Shown here: in pieces, positions 5,769-14,397 of the stretch
How positions within the stretch are numbered: position 1 is the first letter of the stretch
Layout: the number at the start of each line of letters is the position of its first letter
From: JBAXAB01 sp043718245
Lineage (GTDB): Bacteria; Patescibacteriota; Minisyncoccia; Phycocordibacterales; CAIZLB01
Length of the DNA: 19,315 nucleotides
Direction: 5' to 3'
Assembly (NCBI GenBank): GCA_043718245.1
Contig: JAYSWB010000021.1
Coordinates: 1-19,315 of the forward strand
Notes under the pieces: model-generated
The model's input: the letters and a program-made list of their open reading frames with translations, nothing else
The model's database searches: none
Told to the model about the DNA's origin: nothing
Position numbers and translations under genes: made by a program

Positions 5769-8063
5769 ATGAGCCTACCTAAAACTTATAAGGTAAAAGG
5801 AATGCACTGTGCCTCATGTGCTGGAATCATAGAAAAAACCTTCAAGAAGACAGAGGGTGTAGAGTCTGTGGAAGTAAACTACGGGACTGAAACTGCAAAA
5901 GTTTCATTTGATGAATCAAAGACCAGTCCTCATCACCTATCAGAAAAGATTGAAAAGTTGGGATACTCTCTTGTGCTTCCGACTGCTAACGAAATGGGTA
6001 TGTCAGCAGGCGAACATGCGTCACATCTAGGGCTTAATCAATCAAAGAGGGAAAAGCTAGCAGAAGTTGCTGATATGCGTTCAAAGGTTAGGGCAGCAAT
6101 CCCACTGGCGATTTTTAGTATCTTTGTAATGGGTTGGGATATTCTTGCTCAATATAACGCTGTACCTCAGATGAGTTATATCATTAAGGAGTTTTTCCAC
6201 CATCTTCTTCCTATCTTTGCGACATATACGCTCTTTGTGGTTGGTAAGCCCTATCTTCTCGGCTTTTACCGTTTTCTTCGTTACGGAAAGGCTAATATGG
6301 ATACGCTTATTGGTATCGGGACATCAGCAGCTTTTCTATACAGCTTTATAGTAACGGCTTTTGAAGAAACTTTGAGACCCTACATAAATGTAGACCATAC
6401 ATACTATGATGTAACGATTGTGGTCATTACCTTTATTGCACTCGGTAAGTATTTAGAAGCACGTTCAAAAATAAAGACAGGGGATGCAATAGAAAAACTT
6501 CTCAATCTCCAAGCAAAAACAGCTCTTGTGGTTCGTGATGGGAAAGAGATGGAAATTTCAGTAAATGATGTAAAGCGTGGCGACCATATCGTTGTGAAGC
6601 CTGGGGCAAAGATTCCAGTCGATGGTGTCATCACCGAAGGTTCATCTTTTATTGATGAGTCAATGGTCACGGGAGAGCCGATGCCTGTTCAAAAGAAAAT
6701 TGGTGACAGCGTCGTGTCTGGAACGATAAATACAAGCGGAGCATTTACCTTTAAGGTAACTAAAATTGGTTCTGAAACGCTGTTGGCACAGATTATAAAA
6801 ATGGTTGAGGAAGCTCAGGGTAGCAAAGCTCCTATACAGGCCTTGGCAGATAAAATATCAAGCGTCTTTGTGCCAATAACCCTCATCATTGCATTTATTA
6901 CACTTGGAGCGTGGTTACTTCTCGGCACAGGCACACTTGGATTTTCACAGGCACTTTCATTTGGACTCGTCTCGTTTGTGGGTGTTCTTGTCATTGCTTG
7001 TCCGTGTGCTCTTGGATTGGCAACTCCCACAGCTATTATTGTTGGAGTAGGTAAGGGTGCAAAAGAAGGAATCTTAATTAAAGATGCAGCGACACTTGAA
7101 AAGCTTCACAAGGTGGATACAGTCATTGTAGATAAAACAGGAACCATTACCATTGGAAAGCCTACTCTTGTTGATATTCAAAATTTATCTGAAATGAAAG
7201 ATGATGAATTAGTCTCGATACTTGCATCACTTGAAAAAAAATCAGAACATCCTATTGCCCATGCAATCGTAAATTATGCAAAGGAAAAAGGTATTATAGT
7301 CAAAGACATTTCAAATTTTGAGAGTATTCAAGGGAAAGGATTAGAAGGTTCAGTAGGAGGTGTTGAATATTTTGTCGGTAATGTAAAGCTTATCAAAGAA
7401 CTCGGCTTGTCATTTGATACTTCCATGGTTGAACAATTTACTTCACAGGGCAAAACGCCAGTCATTCTTGCAAACAAAGAAAAAGTACTCGGGTTTGTGA
7501 TGGTTGCGGATGAAGTTAAGACTGAATCGAAACAAGCAGTTGAAAATCTTCACAAACTTGGGATTAAAGTAATTATGCTGACAGGTGACGATGAGAAAGC
7601 AGCGAAATATATTGCGTCGCTTGTAGGTATTGATGAAGTTGTCGCACATGTATTGCCACAGGATAAATTGTCAAAAATAAGGGAATTGCAGTCACAGGGA
7701 AAGATTGTCGCCATGGCGGGTGATGGTGTGAACGATGCACCAGCACTTGCCCAAGCTGATGTGGGCATTGCTATGGGTACAGGAACTGATGTGGCCATTG
7801 AATCGGCGGGGATTACCTTATTAGGTGGTGATATTTCAAAGCTTGTAAAAGCGATAAAACTTTCAAAGATAACAATGAGAGGAATTAAGCAGAATCTCTT
7901 TTGGGCATTCATCTATAACATTGTCGGCATTCCACTTGCCGCAGGAGTTTTCTATCCAGTGTTTGGCTGGCTATTGAATCCTGTATTTGCGGGATTGGCG
8001 ATGGCATTTTCAAGCGTGTCGGTCGTTGGCAACTCATTAAGAATTAAGGCTATGAAATTGTAG
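5769..8063 (+). CDS. copA: Cu(I)-exporting P1B-type ATPase
   Basis: A 764-aa heavy-metal P-type ATPase of typical length. One N-terminal HMA domain carries GMHCASC (C14, C17). Two transmembrane pairs precede the actuator domain with TGEP. The CPC metal-translocation motif is IACPCALGLATP (C411, C413), the phosphorylation site is DKTGT (D455), followed by the SEHP nucleotide motif, MLTGDD and GDGVNDAPAL hinge motifs. The last membrane region contains N-x-M-x-x-SS (GLAMAFSSVSVVGNSLR), the pattern of P1B-1 Cu(I)/Ag(I) pumps. It exports Cu(I) across the cytoplasmic membrane at the cost of ATP. It lies between csoR and a small membrane protein with 2-3 nt gaps, so operon membership is secure. Confidence 0.96.
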   Translation: MSLPKTYKVKGMHCASCAGIIEKTFKKTEGVESVEVNYGTETAKVSFDESKTSPHHLSEKIEKLGYSLVLPTANEMGMSAGEHASHLGLNQSKREKLAEVADMRSKVRAAIPLAIFSIFVMGWDILAQYNAVPQMSYIIKEFFHHLLPIFATYTLFVVGKPYLLGFYRFLRYGKANMDTLIGIGTSAAFLYSFIVTAFEETLRPYINVDHTYYDVTIVVITFIALGKYLEARSKIKTGDAIEKLLNLQAKTALVVRDGKEMEISVNDVKRGDHIVVKPGAKIPVDGVITEGSSFIDESMVTGEPMPVQKKIGDSVVSGTINTSGAFTFKVTKIGSETLLAQIIKMVEEAQGSKAPIQALADKISSVFVPITLIIAFITLGAWLLLGTGTLGFSQALSFGLVSFVGVLVIACPCALGLATPTAIIVGVGKGAKEGILIKDAATLEKLHKVDTVIVDKTGTITIGKPTLVDIQNLSEMKDDELVSILASLEKKSEHPIAHAIVNYAKEKGIIVKDISNFESIQGKGLEGSVGGVEYFVGNVKLIKELGLSFDTSMVEQFTSQGKTPVILANKEKVLGFVMVADEVKTESKQAVENLHKLGIKVIMLTGDDEKAAKYIASLVGIDEVVAHVLPQDKLSKIRELQSQGKIVAMAGDGVNDAPALAQADVGIAMGTGTDVAIESAGITLLGGDISKLVKAIKLSKITMRGIKQNLFWAFIYNIVGIPLAAGVFYPVFGWLLNPVFAGLAMAFSSVSVVGNSLRIKAMKL

Positions 8064-8065
8064 TT

Positions 8066-8452
8066 ATGAAAACAATAGCACTAACAACATCATTACTTTT
8101 TGTTTTACACACTATTGAAGAAGTATTTTTTCAGATATGGCGAACTGACCCTATCAGTAGCTTTCTTGCAAAGACCTTGAATGTATTTCCTGCGGTAATT
8201 TATTGGTTTGGACAGATTATTCTTTATACACTTTTGTATATCGCTTTCTTTTCGAGCAAAGTAAATATAAAAATTTCTCAATTTATGAGAATCATTGTCG
8301 GCTTGTTATTGATTCTCGAGTTCTCGCATGCCCTCTGGACTTACAGCCTAGGAGTTTATACACCTGGTCTCTATACGGGTACACTTCTAGGATTACTCGG
8401 TCTTTATTTTTGGTCGAGAATGTATAAAAATAATTTACTTAAAACTATATGA
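8066..8452 (+). CDS. HXXEE-motif membrane protein
   Basis: A 128-aa protein with about four hydrophobic segments. The first carries LLFVLHTIEE, matching the HXXEE signature (H-T-I-E-E) of a family of small integral membrane proteins named after it. A further His sits in SHALWT in the third segment, followed by a YTPGLYTG turn. The conserved His and Glu residues within the membrane look like metal ligands or a catalytic site, but no activity is established for the family. It starts 2 nt after copA, and its stop overlaps the next start by 4 nt (ATGA). Its place in the copper operon suggests a role in metal homeostasis; this is inference. Confidence 0.75.
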   Translation: MKTIALTTSLLFVLHTIEEVFFQIWRTDPISSFLAKTLNVFPAVIYWFGQIILYTLLYIAFFSSKVNIKISQFMRIIVGLLLILEFSHALWTYSLGVYTPGLYTGTLLGLLGLYFWSRMYKNNLLKTI

Positions 8453-9480
8453 CGACTCAAACACAAAAATATACCTTTCATCTACACGGCATGCACTGTA
8501 ATGCTTGTGTCCTTATGACTGAAAGCGAACTGGCAGACTTGCCAAATATCACACAGGTTAAATCAAGTCTCAAAAATCATTCAGTAGAAGTAATAGGAGA
8601 TTTTGGAGACAAGACGGTAGAACAGATTGCGGAAGAACTAACCATTCCACTGAAATCTCATGGCTACACTGTGTCGGTTAAAAAACAGGAAGTTGAAAAG
8701 AATTGGTCTGACTTCAAAATCGCCATACCGATTGCTCTCGGTTTTGCAGTTATGTTCGTGCTCTTGCAGAAGCTCGGTCTCGTCAATCTTGTTGGTGGGG
8801 GTAATGTAACTTACGGAACAGCATTCGTCATAGGTATTATAGCTTCACTTTCCACCTGTATGGCAGTAGTAGGAGGGTTAGTGCTCTCAATGTCAGCTAC
8901 TTTTGCAAAGGAGGGAGATAAGATTAAACCTCAACTTATGTTCCATGGTGGACGTATCGTTTCATTCTTCGTCCTTGGAGGGGTAATCGGTGCAATTGGG
9001 TCTGCTTTTACTCTCGGTACATCAGCCACTTTCATTCTAAGTCTGGTTATAGGGATTGTTATGCTAATACTTGGAATAAATCTTCTCGATACCTTCCCAT
9101 GGGCCAAAAAGTTACAACCATCTATGCCCAAGTTTCTATCAAGGTACGCTTTTGGAGTATTAAAGTTTAACCACACTTTCACCCCGCTTTTGGTTGGTGT
9201 GGCGACTTTCTTCTTACCATGTGGATTTACTCAATCAATGCAACTCTACACGCTTAGCACAGGGAGTTTTCTTAAAGGCGGACTTACAATGCTGTCATTT
9301 GCTCTTGGAACATTGCCTGTTTTGGCTTTGGTAAGTTTTAGTTCATTCAGCATTAAAAATAGTTCAAAATCAGGCATATTCTTTAAGTCCGCAGGACTTG
9401 TGGTCATCATGTTTGCTCTATTTAACCTTATTAACAGTCTAGTAGTGATTGGAGTTATTCCTCCAGTCTTTAATTTTTAG
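8449..9480 (+). CDS. HMA domain fused to SafE/DsbD-like membrane domain
   Basis: A 343-aa protein. Residues 8-78 are an HMA metal-binding domain with GMHCNAC (C17, C20). Residue 91 onward holds about six transmembrane helices of the TauE/SafE-like, DsbD_2/UreH-type family. Single cysteines sit at equivalent places in the first and second halves of the membrane domain (C137 in STCMAVVGG, C258 in FFLPCGFTQ), as in CcdA/DsbD-like thiol carriers and related copper-operon proteins. Two plausible roles are moving copper across or within the membrane after receiving it through the HMA domain, or passing reducing equivalents outward. The sequence does not settle which. The 4-nt start/stop overlap with the preceding gene shows coupled expression. 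Confidence 0.82.
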   Translation: MTTQTQKYTFHLHGMHCNACVLMTESELADLPNITQVKSSLKNHSVEVIGDFGDKTVEQIAEELTIPLKSHGYTVSVKKQEVEKNWSDFKIAIPIALGFAVMFVLLQKLGLVNLVGGGNVTYGTAFVIGIIASLSTCMAVVGGLVLSMSATFAKEGDKIKPQLMFHGGRIVSFFVLGGVIGAIGSAFTLGTSATFILSLVIGIVMLILGINLLDTFPWAKKLQPSMPKFLSRYAFGVLKFNHTFTPLLVGVATFFLPCGFTQSMQLYTLSTGSFLKGGLTMLSFALGTLPVLALVSFSSFSIKNSSKSGIFFKSAGLVVIMFALFNLINSLVVIGVIPPVFNF

Positions 9481-9493
9481 TATAATCAAATCT

Positions 9494-9901
9494 ATGAAAC
9501 CAACCATTATTTCAATTATTATAGCGGGGGTATTAATCGGAGGAGCATTTATGTTCAATCGCGGAGGGACATCAAGTGCTGATATAAAAAATAATACCCC
9601 GATAGCAGCAGCAAACAATGTAACCGTTGTAGATGGAAAACAAATTATCGAGATTCATGCAAAGGGAGGATATCAGCCGAGAAATAGCGTAGCTAAGGCA
9701 GGTATGCCAACCGTGCTTCGTTTTGATACCAACGGAACATTTGATTGTTCATCGTCTGTTCGTATTCCAAGCATGAATATTTCAAAATCACTCCCACAAT
9801 CAGGAACGACTGATATAGATATTGGTAATCAGCAGGTGGCTACATTACATGGAACTTGTGGAATGGGAATGTATCCTTTCGATGTAGAGTTTAAGGGGTA
9901 G
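9494..9901 (+). CDS. Membrane-anchored cupredoxin-domain protein
   Basis: A 135-aa protein starting MKPTIISIIIAGVLIGGAFMF, a signal-anchor helix, followed by a short linker and a cupredoxin-1/plastocyanin-like domain (about residues 44-134). The domain shows GGYQPRNSVAKAGMPTVLRF, then FDCSSSVRIPSMN and the C-terminal loop LHGTCGMGMYPFDVEF. C85, H119, C122, M124 and M126 are candidate metal ligands; the loop resembles the type-1 copper loop of this family. It probably binds copper outside the membrane, buffering or delivering it. I chose the ATG at 9494 because the longer frame from 9449 would put extra residues before the signal segment and overlap the upstream gene. A TATAAT at 9481-9486, 8 nt before the ATG, could give a leaderless transcript, though no good -35 is visible. 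Confidence 0.85.
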   Translation: MKPTIISIIIAGVLIGGAFMFNRGGTSSADIKNNTPIAAANNVTVVDGKQIIEIHAKGGYQPRNSVAKAGMPTVLRFDTNGTFDCSSSVRIPSMNISKSLPQSGTTDIDIGNQQVATLHGTCGMGMYPFDVEFKG

Positions 9902-9981
9902 CAATTTATAGAGGATTTTTTTTGTACTAACTGGCTACAAGGTTTGTCGCTTATCTAAACATTTGTCATTGAAAATAAAAT

Positions 9982-10359
9982 TTATGGTAGAAAGCTACGG
10001 AAAAATCTTCTTATTCTAAACAAGAAAGAAGTCGAAACAGTAATATGTCTAGGAAAGAAATCAGTATGACATTTTCCTACCTGCTCAGTCTCTCCTTGGC
10101 ATTTGAAACAAATTTCCGTCTCTTTATCTGTATCAAATCTTATTTTACATTTATCACATAGATGAAAGTATATATTTGCAGAATCACTAGGGGTAACGAA
10201 GTGCTCGTAGGTATATGTAATAGGCTTTTTACATAGTGGACAAATATTCATTTTTTCTAATACATCTTCAAATTCCTCTCTGCAATCTAAACAGGCTTGT
10301 ACGTAGCCCTTATGTTTTATCACGGCGTTATCAGGATTCATGCCCGTATCTTTATTCAT
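9982..10359 (-). CDS. Multiple zinc-ribbon hypothetical protein
   Basis: A 125-aa protein with four Cys-x2-Cys knuckles: C23/C26, C40/C43, C68/C71 and C84/C87, enough for two zinc ribbons or rubredoxin-like sites, and a single later Cys. The C-terminus is basic and Phe-rich (LFRIRRFFRSFLP). I do not recognise a named family. The ribbons suggest nucleic-acid or protein binding. It lies 18 nt downstream of the HNH nuclease gene on the same strand, so the two probably form an operon. It converges with the copper operon, with 80 nt between the stops that hold no strong terminator hairpin. Confidence 0.62.
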   Translation of the reverse strand: MNKDTGMNPDNAVIKHKGYVQACLDCREEFEDVLEKMNICPLCKKPITYTYEHFVTPSDSANIYFHLCDKCKIRFDTDKETEICFKCQGETEQVGKCHTDFFPRHITVSTSFLFRIRRFFRSFLP

Positions 10360-10377
10360 TGTTTTTGAATACTAGCA

Positions 10378-10920
10378 CTAATATATTTTTGAGAAAACTT
10401 CATACCAATCACTGGAAATTTCCCTCTGAGCCTCGTTTAATGTCATTTTTCCACTACACACTTGGTCATGTAGATAGTTTTCAACCTTATCTTTCTCATG
10501 GAAGCCAGGTCTCGGGTCTGCTGATTCAGGAAAGAGGTTGGATGTGTCATTTGAACCACCTAGTTCAAGGGAGATGAAATGGTCCACTTCATATTCACCA
10601 GTTGAGTGGTGGGTAATGTTGTACTCAGCATATACAGCCTTTTTAACACTTTCAGGCACATCTCTTACTGATTTAGAATATCCAGAAGTACAGACCTGTT
10701 CTTTGGTTGCGGTGGTAAATATTGCCCCTGGCGTACATGCATGGTCAGGATATTTTCCATTGATGACGCAGTCTAAGAATTTGGTTTGCTTGTCAGGTAT
10801 GAAAATAGTAGTTTGGGTAACCGCAGTATTCTCTTTTTTATTTGAAATATAATATTGCCAAACACCAAACAGAATGAGCGTTATGAAAAGGTATAAGAGT
10901 AGGCGAGTTTGTCGGGTCAT
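10378..10920 (-). CDS. Membrane-anchored HNH-type nuclease
   Basis: A 180-aa protein from the ATG at 10920; an upstream in-frame ATG at 10944 would add 8 residues before the membrane anchor. Residues 1-27 hold a signal-anchor (LLLYLFITLILFGVWQYYI). The C-terminal half has YEVDHFISLELGGSNDTSNL, the DH...N core of an HNH/beta-beta-alpha-metal nuclease, then a Pro-rich loop, KDKVENYLHDQVCSG and AQREISSDW, which recur in exported HNH-like nucleases of many bacteria. Four Cys residues could form disulfides outside the cell. A role in degrading or processing extracellular DNA is plausible in an organism that must import nucleotides; this is inference. The gene is divergent from the DNA methyltransferase gene, so it could also be the edge of that defence-like region. 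Confidence 0.78.
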   Translation of the reverse strand: MTRQTRLLLYLFITLILFGVWQYYISNKKENTAVTQTTIFIPDKQTKFLDCVINGKYPDHACTPGAIFTTATKEQVCTSGYSKSVRDVPESVKKAVYAEYNITHHSTGEYEVDHFISLELGGSNDTSNLFPESADPRPGFHEKDKVENYLHDQVCSGKMTLNEAQREISSDWYEVFSKIY

Positions 10921-11007
10921 TCGGAGAGTATAGCAAATCCTCAACTACCTTTTCAGTGGTGTATAATTGTCCTGGACAAATTTTTTTATATATATAGAAT
11001 AAGCTAA
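10921..11007. promoter_or_regulatory. Divergent promoter region
   Basis: This 87-nt spacer separates the minus-strand nuclease gene from the plus-strand methyltransferase gene. A TATAAT at 10962-10967 on the plus strand is a good -10 for the methyltransferase, with no convincing -35. On the minus strand TATACT (10927-10932 read in reverse) lies just before the nuclease ATG. No palindromic operator is obvious. Confidence 0.35.
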
Positions 11008-12243
11008 ATGAAGAATAAAATATCAAAACCTAAGTATATAGATATATTTGCTGGTTGTGGCGGCATATCATCTGGTCTTTGTAATGCAGGTTGGAATGGA
11101 ATATTTGCAATTGAAAAAGATAAGATGGCTTTTGAGACATTAAAATATAACCTATCAAATCATTTTAGCTGGCCATCTTGGTTACCAATAAGTGAACATG
11201 ATATTAAATCTGTAATCAAAAAATATAAAAATGAATTAAAAAAACTCAGTGGGGATGTTGATTTGGTTGTCGGTGGTCCACCTTGTCAGGGATTTTCTAT
11301 GGCAGGTAAAAGAGATGAAAAAGACAAGAGAAATAATATGGTAGATTCCTACATAGAATTTATTAGTTTGGTTAAACCAAGGTTCCTTTTCTTTGAAAAT
11401 GTATATGGATTTACGACTGCGACAAAGAGAAAAACTAAACGGAGTGAAGATACTTACTCTAAATATGTAGTTAGTAAACTTAGCCTACTTGGTTATGATG
11501 TTTCCTATAAAGTGATTGATTTTTCAAACTACGGAGTACCACAGAGAAGAAAGAGGTTTATTTTGGTAGGTGTGGAGAAGGGAGAGTCAAAAGATTTCTT
11601 TATAAATTTGGAGTCAGAAAAAAAATCATTTCTTTCAAAAAAAGGCCTACCACTTGTCACTACAACCAAAGATGCCTTGTCTGACCTTAGAAAAATTCAC
11701 GGAGAGGTTTTATCAGTAGAGAATCCAAAATTTAATGTGGGCGTGTATTCTACACCAGTGAATAATTACCAAAAATTTCTCAGAAAGAAACTCAACCCTA
11801 ATCAATCTCTGCCAGATAGTCACCGATTTACGAATCACACTCAAAAGGTAGTGGAAAAATTTGACTATATTTTGAAGACCTCAAAGAGAAACACGTCGGT
11901 TGACGAAAGTATAAAAATAATGTTCAATACAAAGAAGAGGACAGTTACCGCTTTGGATCAAAATAAGCCAAGCCCCACTTTGACCACTCTTCCAGATGAC
12001 TACGTACATTATTCAGAGCCTAGAATATTGACCGTTCGTGAATATGCACGATTACAATCTTTTGAAGATACGTTTGAGTTTAAGGGTAAATACACCACGG
12101 GAGGAAAAATGAGGACTAAGGAGGTTCCTAGGTATACGCAGATAGGGAACGCCATTCCTCCTTTATTTGGTGAACAGGTTGGTAACGTCTTTCTAAAAAT
12201 GCATAAGAATAATGACAGACAAAAAACTACAATTCAAAATTAG
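11008..12243 (+). CDS. DNA (cytosine-5-)-methyltransferase
   Basis: A 411-aa C5-cytosine methyltransferase with the full motif set. Motif I is DIFAGCGGISSGL (about residues 12-24), motif IV GGPPCQGFS contains the catalytic Cys (C93), motif VI is FFENVYG (about 130), and motif VIII is VPQRRKRF (about 177-184). Then comes a variable target-recognition region (about 215-330), the motif IX region near LTVREYARLQSF, and motif X QIGNAIPPLFGEQVG. It transfers a methyl group from SAM to C5 of cytosine in a specific DNA site, which cannot be predicted from sequence. No restriction endonuclease gene is adjacent. The last 32 nt overlap the start of the GHKL protein gene, so the two are translated together. 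Such genes are horizontally mobile. Confidence 0.95.
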   Translation: MKNKISKPKYIDIFAGCGGISSGLCNAGWNGIFAIEKDKMAFETLKYNLSNHFSWPSWLPISEHDIKSVIKKYKNELKKLSGDVDLVVGGPPCQGFSMAGKRDEKDKRNNMVDSYIEFISLVKPRFLFFENVYGFTTATKRKTKRSEDTYSKYVVSKLSLLGYDVSYKVIDFSNYGVPQRRKRFILVGVEKGESKDFFINLESEKKSFLSKKGLPLVTTTKDALSDLRKIHGEVLSVENPKFNVGVYSTPVNNYQKFLRKKLNPNQSLPDSHRFTNHTQKVVEKFDYILKTSKRNTSVDESIKIMFNTKKRTVTALDQNKPSPTLTTLPDDYVHYSEPRILTVREYARLQSFEDTFEFKGKYTTGGKMRTKEVPRYTQIGNAIPPLFGEQVGNVFLKMHKNNDRQKTTIQN

Positions 12244-14392
12244 TTCAGCCCTTAAAAATATTATTGGTAGGGATTTGATTACCAATAAATACATTGCCAT
12301 TTTTGAACTAGTTAAAAACTCTTTTGATGCCTATGCAGAAAATGCAGAGATTATTTTTAGTGACAACCAAATAACAATAAAGGATGATGGAAAGGGGATG
12401 GACTATAAGGATATATTAAATAAATGGCTTTTTGTTGCCTACTCAGCAAAAGCTGATGACTCCGAAGATGTAGAATATCTGGATTATAGAGAGAAAATAA
12501 ATCAGAGAAAGTCTTTTGCGGGAGCAAAAGGAGTTGGCAGATTTGCATGTGACAGACTTGGTACTAAGCTTCGACTTGTTTCAATAAAAGAAGAAAGAAA
12601 GGCCCCAGTTGAAAGTATCGAGGTCTTTTGGGAATCTTTCGAAAAGAATTCCAAAGATAATTTTATTGATATTGAAGTCAAACATAAGAGGTTAGAAACA
12701 AACCCTTATCCAGATGTTAAACATGGAACAATTCTTGAAATAACAGATTTGCGTGAAAATTGGACACAAGAAGATAAGGAGAAACTAAAAGGACACCTTG
12801 CTAAGCTCATAAACCCAATTCAGAAACAGAAAGATGATATTTTTAATATAGCAATTACATTTGATGGTAAAAAAGAGATTATTGAAAATTTTATATTTGA
12901 TAAATTGGCATTACGAACAACCCAAATAATATCCAGCATCTCAGGGGATGGTAAGTATATAACTACGGAAGTTATTGATAGAGGAGAGAAGATTTATAAA
13001 GTTAAAGAAAAGAACCTTTGGAATGCAACATTGTCTAATGTAGAAGCTCGGTTGTTCTATCTCAGCAAACCGACAAAAATATCTTTTAAGCATATTATGG
13101 GAATTGACTCAGTTAATTTTGGTTCTATTTTTTTATACAAAAACGGTTTCAGAGTATTTCCTTTTGGAGAAGTCGGGGACGATTCATTGAATATAGATCA
13201 AAGAAAGACACAGGGTTACGCACGTTATTTGGGTACCCGAGACCTCATTGGATTTATTGATATTAAAAATGCGGCGGAAAAAGATTTTAGGGAAACATCA
13301 AGTAGAGACGGTGGTTTAATTGAGACTCAGTCTTATAAAGACCTGAAAGATTATTTTACACGAATTGCACTTAGGCGTCTGGAAAATTACGTAGTTAATA
13401 CGCTTGATTGGACGTATGTACGTGAAACCGAAACTGAAATATTTCCCGAAAAGAAAAAAGCAGAAATTTTGCAATTGATTAAAAGGTTAACTGAGTCAGA
13501 TAATTTTGTTGATATTGAATATAGTTATAAACTTCCTGAAAAAATTGAGAAAAAGACCAAGGAGGGTTTTCGTGGTGCGTTAGGTCAACTTACCGAAGAA
13601 GCCAAGAAGACGGGAGACGTCAAGCTTATGAAGGTTGTGAAGCAAATTGAAGAAGTTCAACGAAAGCAGAAAAAACAACTAGAAATTACCGGAAAACAAA
13701 AAGACATTGCTGAAAGTAAGGCCTCTGCTTTGATGAAGGTTACGAAACAAGAATTCAAAAATCTTGTAAGTTATCATCATCAAATTGGTATATCAGCACT
13801 CACAATTGAGGATTACTTGTCAAAAATATTTACAAATCTAAAAAAAGGAGATTATGAAAAGATTGAACAATATCTTCAAAAAATAAAAAAAGAGAACTCA
13901 AAGATAAGTTCAATTAGCAGATTTGCAAGCGGTAGTGGAATGAAAGAAAATGCAACCAAGAAAGAGAGAGACCTATCATCATTCATAAGCTCTTATATAA
14001 ATGATGATTTTCAAACAATGTCGTCAGCTGACACGGAAATTACTCTAATAAATAAAAGTTCTCCATTTTTGATGTCGTTTAGACCCTTTGACATATCAGT
14101 TGTCCTCGATAATTTGATTAGTAATTCAAAGATGGCTAAGGCAAAAAAAATAGACATCAGAATTACTTCAAATAAGAAGTCTCTGGACCTCGTAATTGAA
14201 GATGATGGAAATGGGCTAGATAAAGTGTTTAAGGATAATCCGTCACTGATATTTGAGCCTAAGATATCGACTACTGATGGTGCGGGATGGGGCTTATATC
14301 ACGTGAAAGAAACCTTGGAATCTCTCAATGCAACAATAAAGGTAGAGCCAAAGAAGGGGGGGGTTAAGTTTGTGATAGTATTCATAAAATAA
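12212..14392 (+). CDS. Tandem GHKL ATPase (MutL/MORC-like plus histidine-kinase-like)
   Basis: A 726-aa protein with two GHKL ATP-binding domains. The N-terminal one has N-box ELVKNSFDA (32-40), DDGKGM (58-63) and GAKGVGRFA (104-112), the HATPase_c_3 style of MutL, Hsp90 and MORC proteins, and continues to about residue 400 with a transducer-like region. A charged helical, coiled-coil-like stretch (about 410-545) follows and includes EFKNLVSYHHQIG, with H522/H523 where a histidine kinase would have its H-box. The C-terminal domain has VVLDNLISNS (630-639), EDDGNGLD (663-670) and GAGWGLYHVK (690-699), a histidine-kinase catalytic domain. It sits between a DNA methyltransferase (32-nt overlap) and a receiver protein (5-nt gap). 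It probably senses a DNA or invader state and passes a signal; phosphotransfer is not proven. A run of eight G lies near the 3' end. Confidence 0.85.
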   Translation: MTDKKLQFKISSALKNIIGRDLITNKYIAIFELVKNSFDAYAENAEIIFSDNQITIKDDGKGMDYKDILNKWLFVAYSAKADDSEDVEYLDYREKINQRKSFAGAKGVGRFACDRLGTKLRLVSIKEERKAPVESIEVFWESFEKNSKDNFIDIEVKHKRLETNPYPDVKHGTILEITDLRENWTQEDKEKLKGHLAKLINPIQKQKDDIFNIAITFDGKKEIIENFIFDKLALRTTQIISSISGDGKYITTEVIDRGEKIYKVKEKNLWNATLSNVEARLFYLSKPTKISFKHIMGIDSVNFGSIFLYKNGFRVFPFGEVGDDSLNIDQRKTQGYARYLGTRDLIGFIDIKNAAEKDFRETSSRDGGLIETQSYKDLKDYFTRIALRRLENYVVNTLDWTYVRETETEIFPEKKKAEILQLIKRLTESDNFVDIEYSYKLPEKIEKKTKEGFRGALGQLTEEAKKTGDVKLMKVVKQIEEVQRKQKKQLEITGKQKDIAESKASALMKVTKQEFKNLVSYHHQIGISALTIEDYLSKIFTNLKKGDYEKIEQYLQKIKKENSKISSISRFASGSGMKENATKKERDLSSFISSYINDDFQTMSSADTEITLINKSSPFLMSFRPFDISVVLDNLISNSKMAKAKKIDIRITSNKKSLDLVIEDDGNGLDKVFKDNPSLIFEPKISTTDGAGWGLYHVKETLESLNATIKVEPKKGGVKFVIVFIK

Positions 14393-14397
14393 ATATC

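Noticed and set aside
9902..9981. Bidirectional terminator between the convergent genes
   Set aside because: Only a 5-bp TTGTA/TACAA pairing and a T-run not preceded by a GC stem are present.
10236..10577. Plus-strand open frame opposite the nuclease and zinc-ribbon genes
   Set aside because: It has no domain pattern, whereas the minus strand shows Cys knuckles and an HNH core.
11008..12243. Classical type II restriction-modification pair
   Set aside because: Neither neighbour shows a PD-(D/E)XK, HNH or other restriction nuclease motif on the same operon; the divergent HNH protein is membrane-anchored and looks exported.
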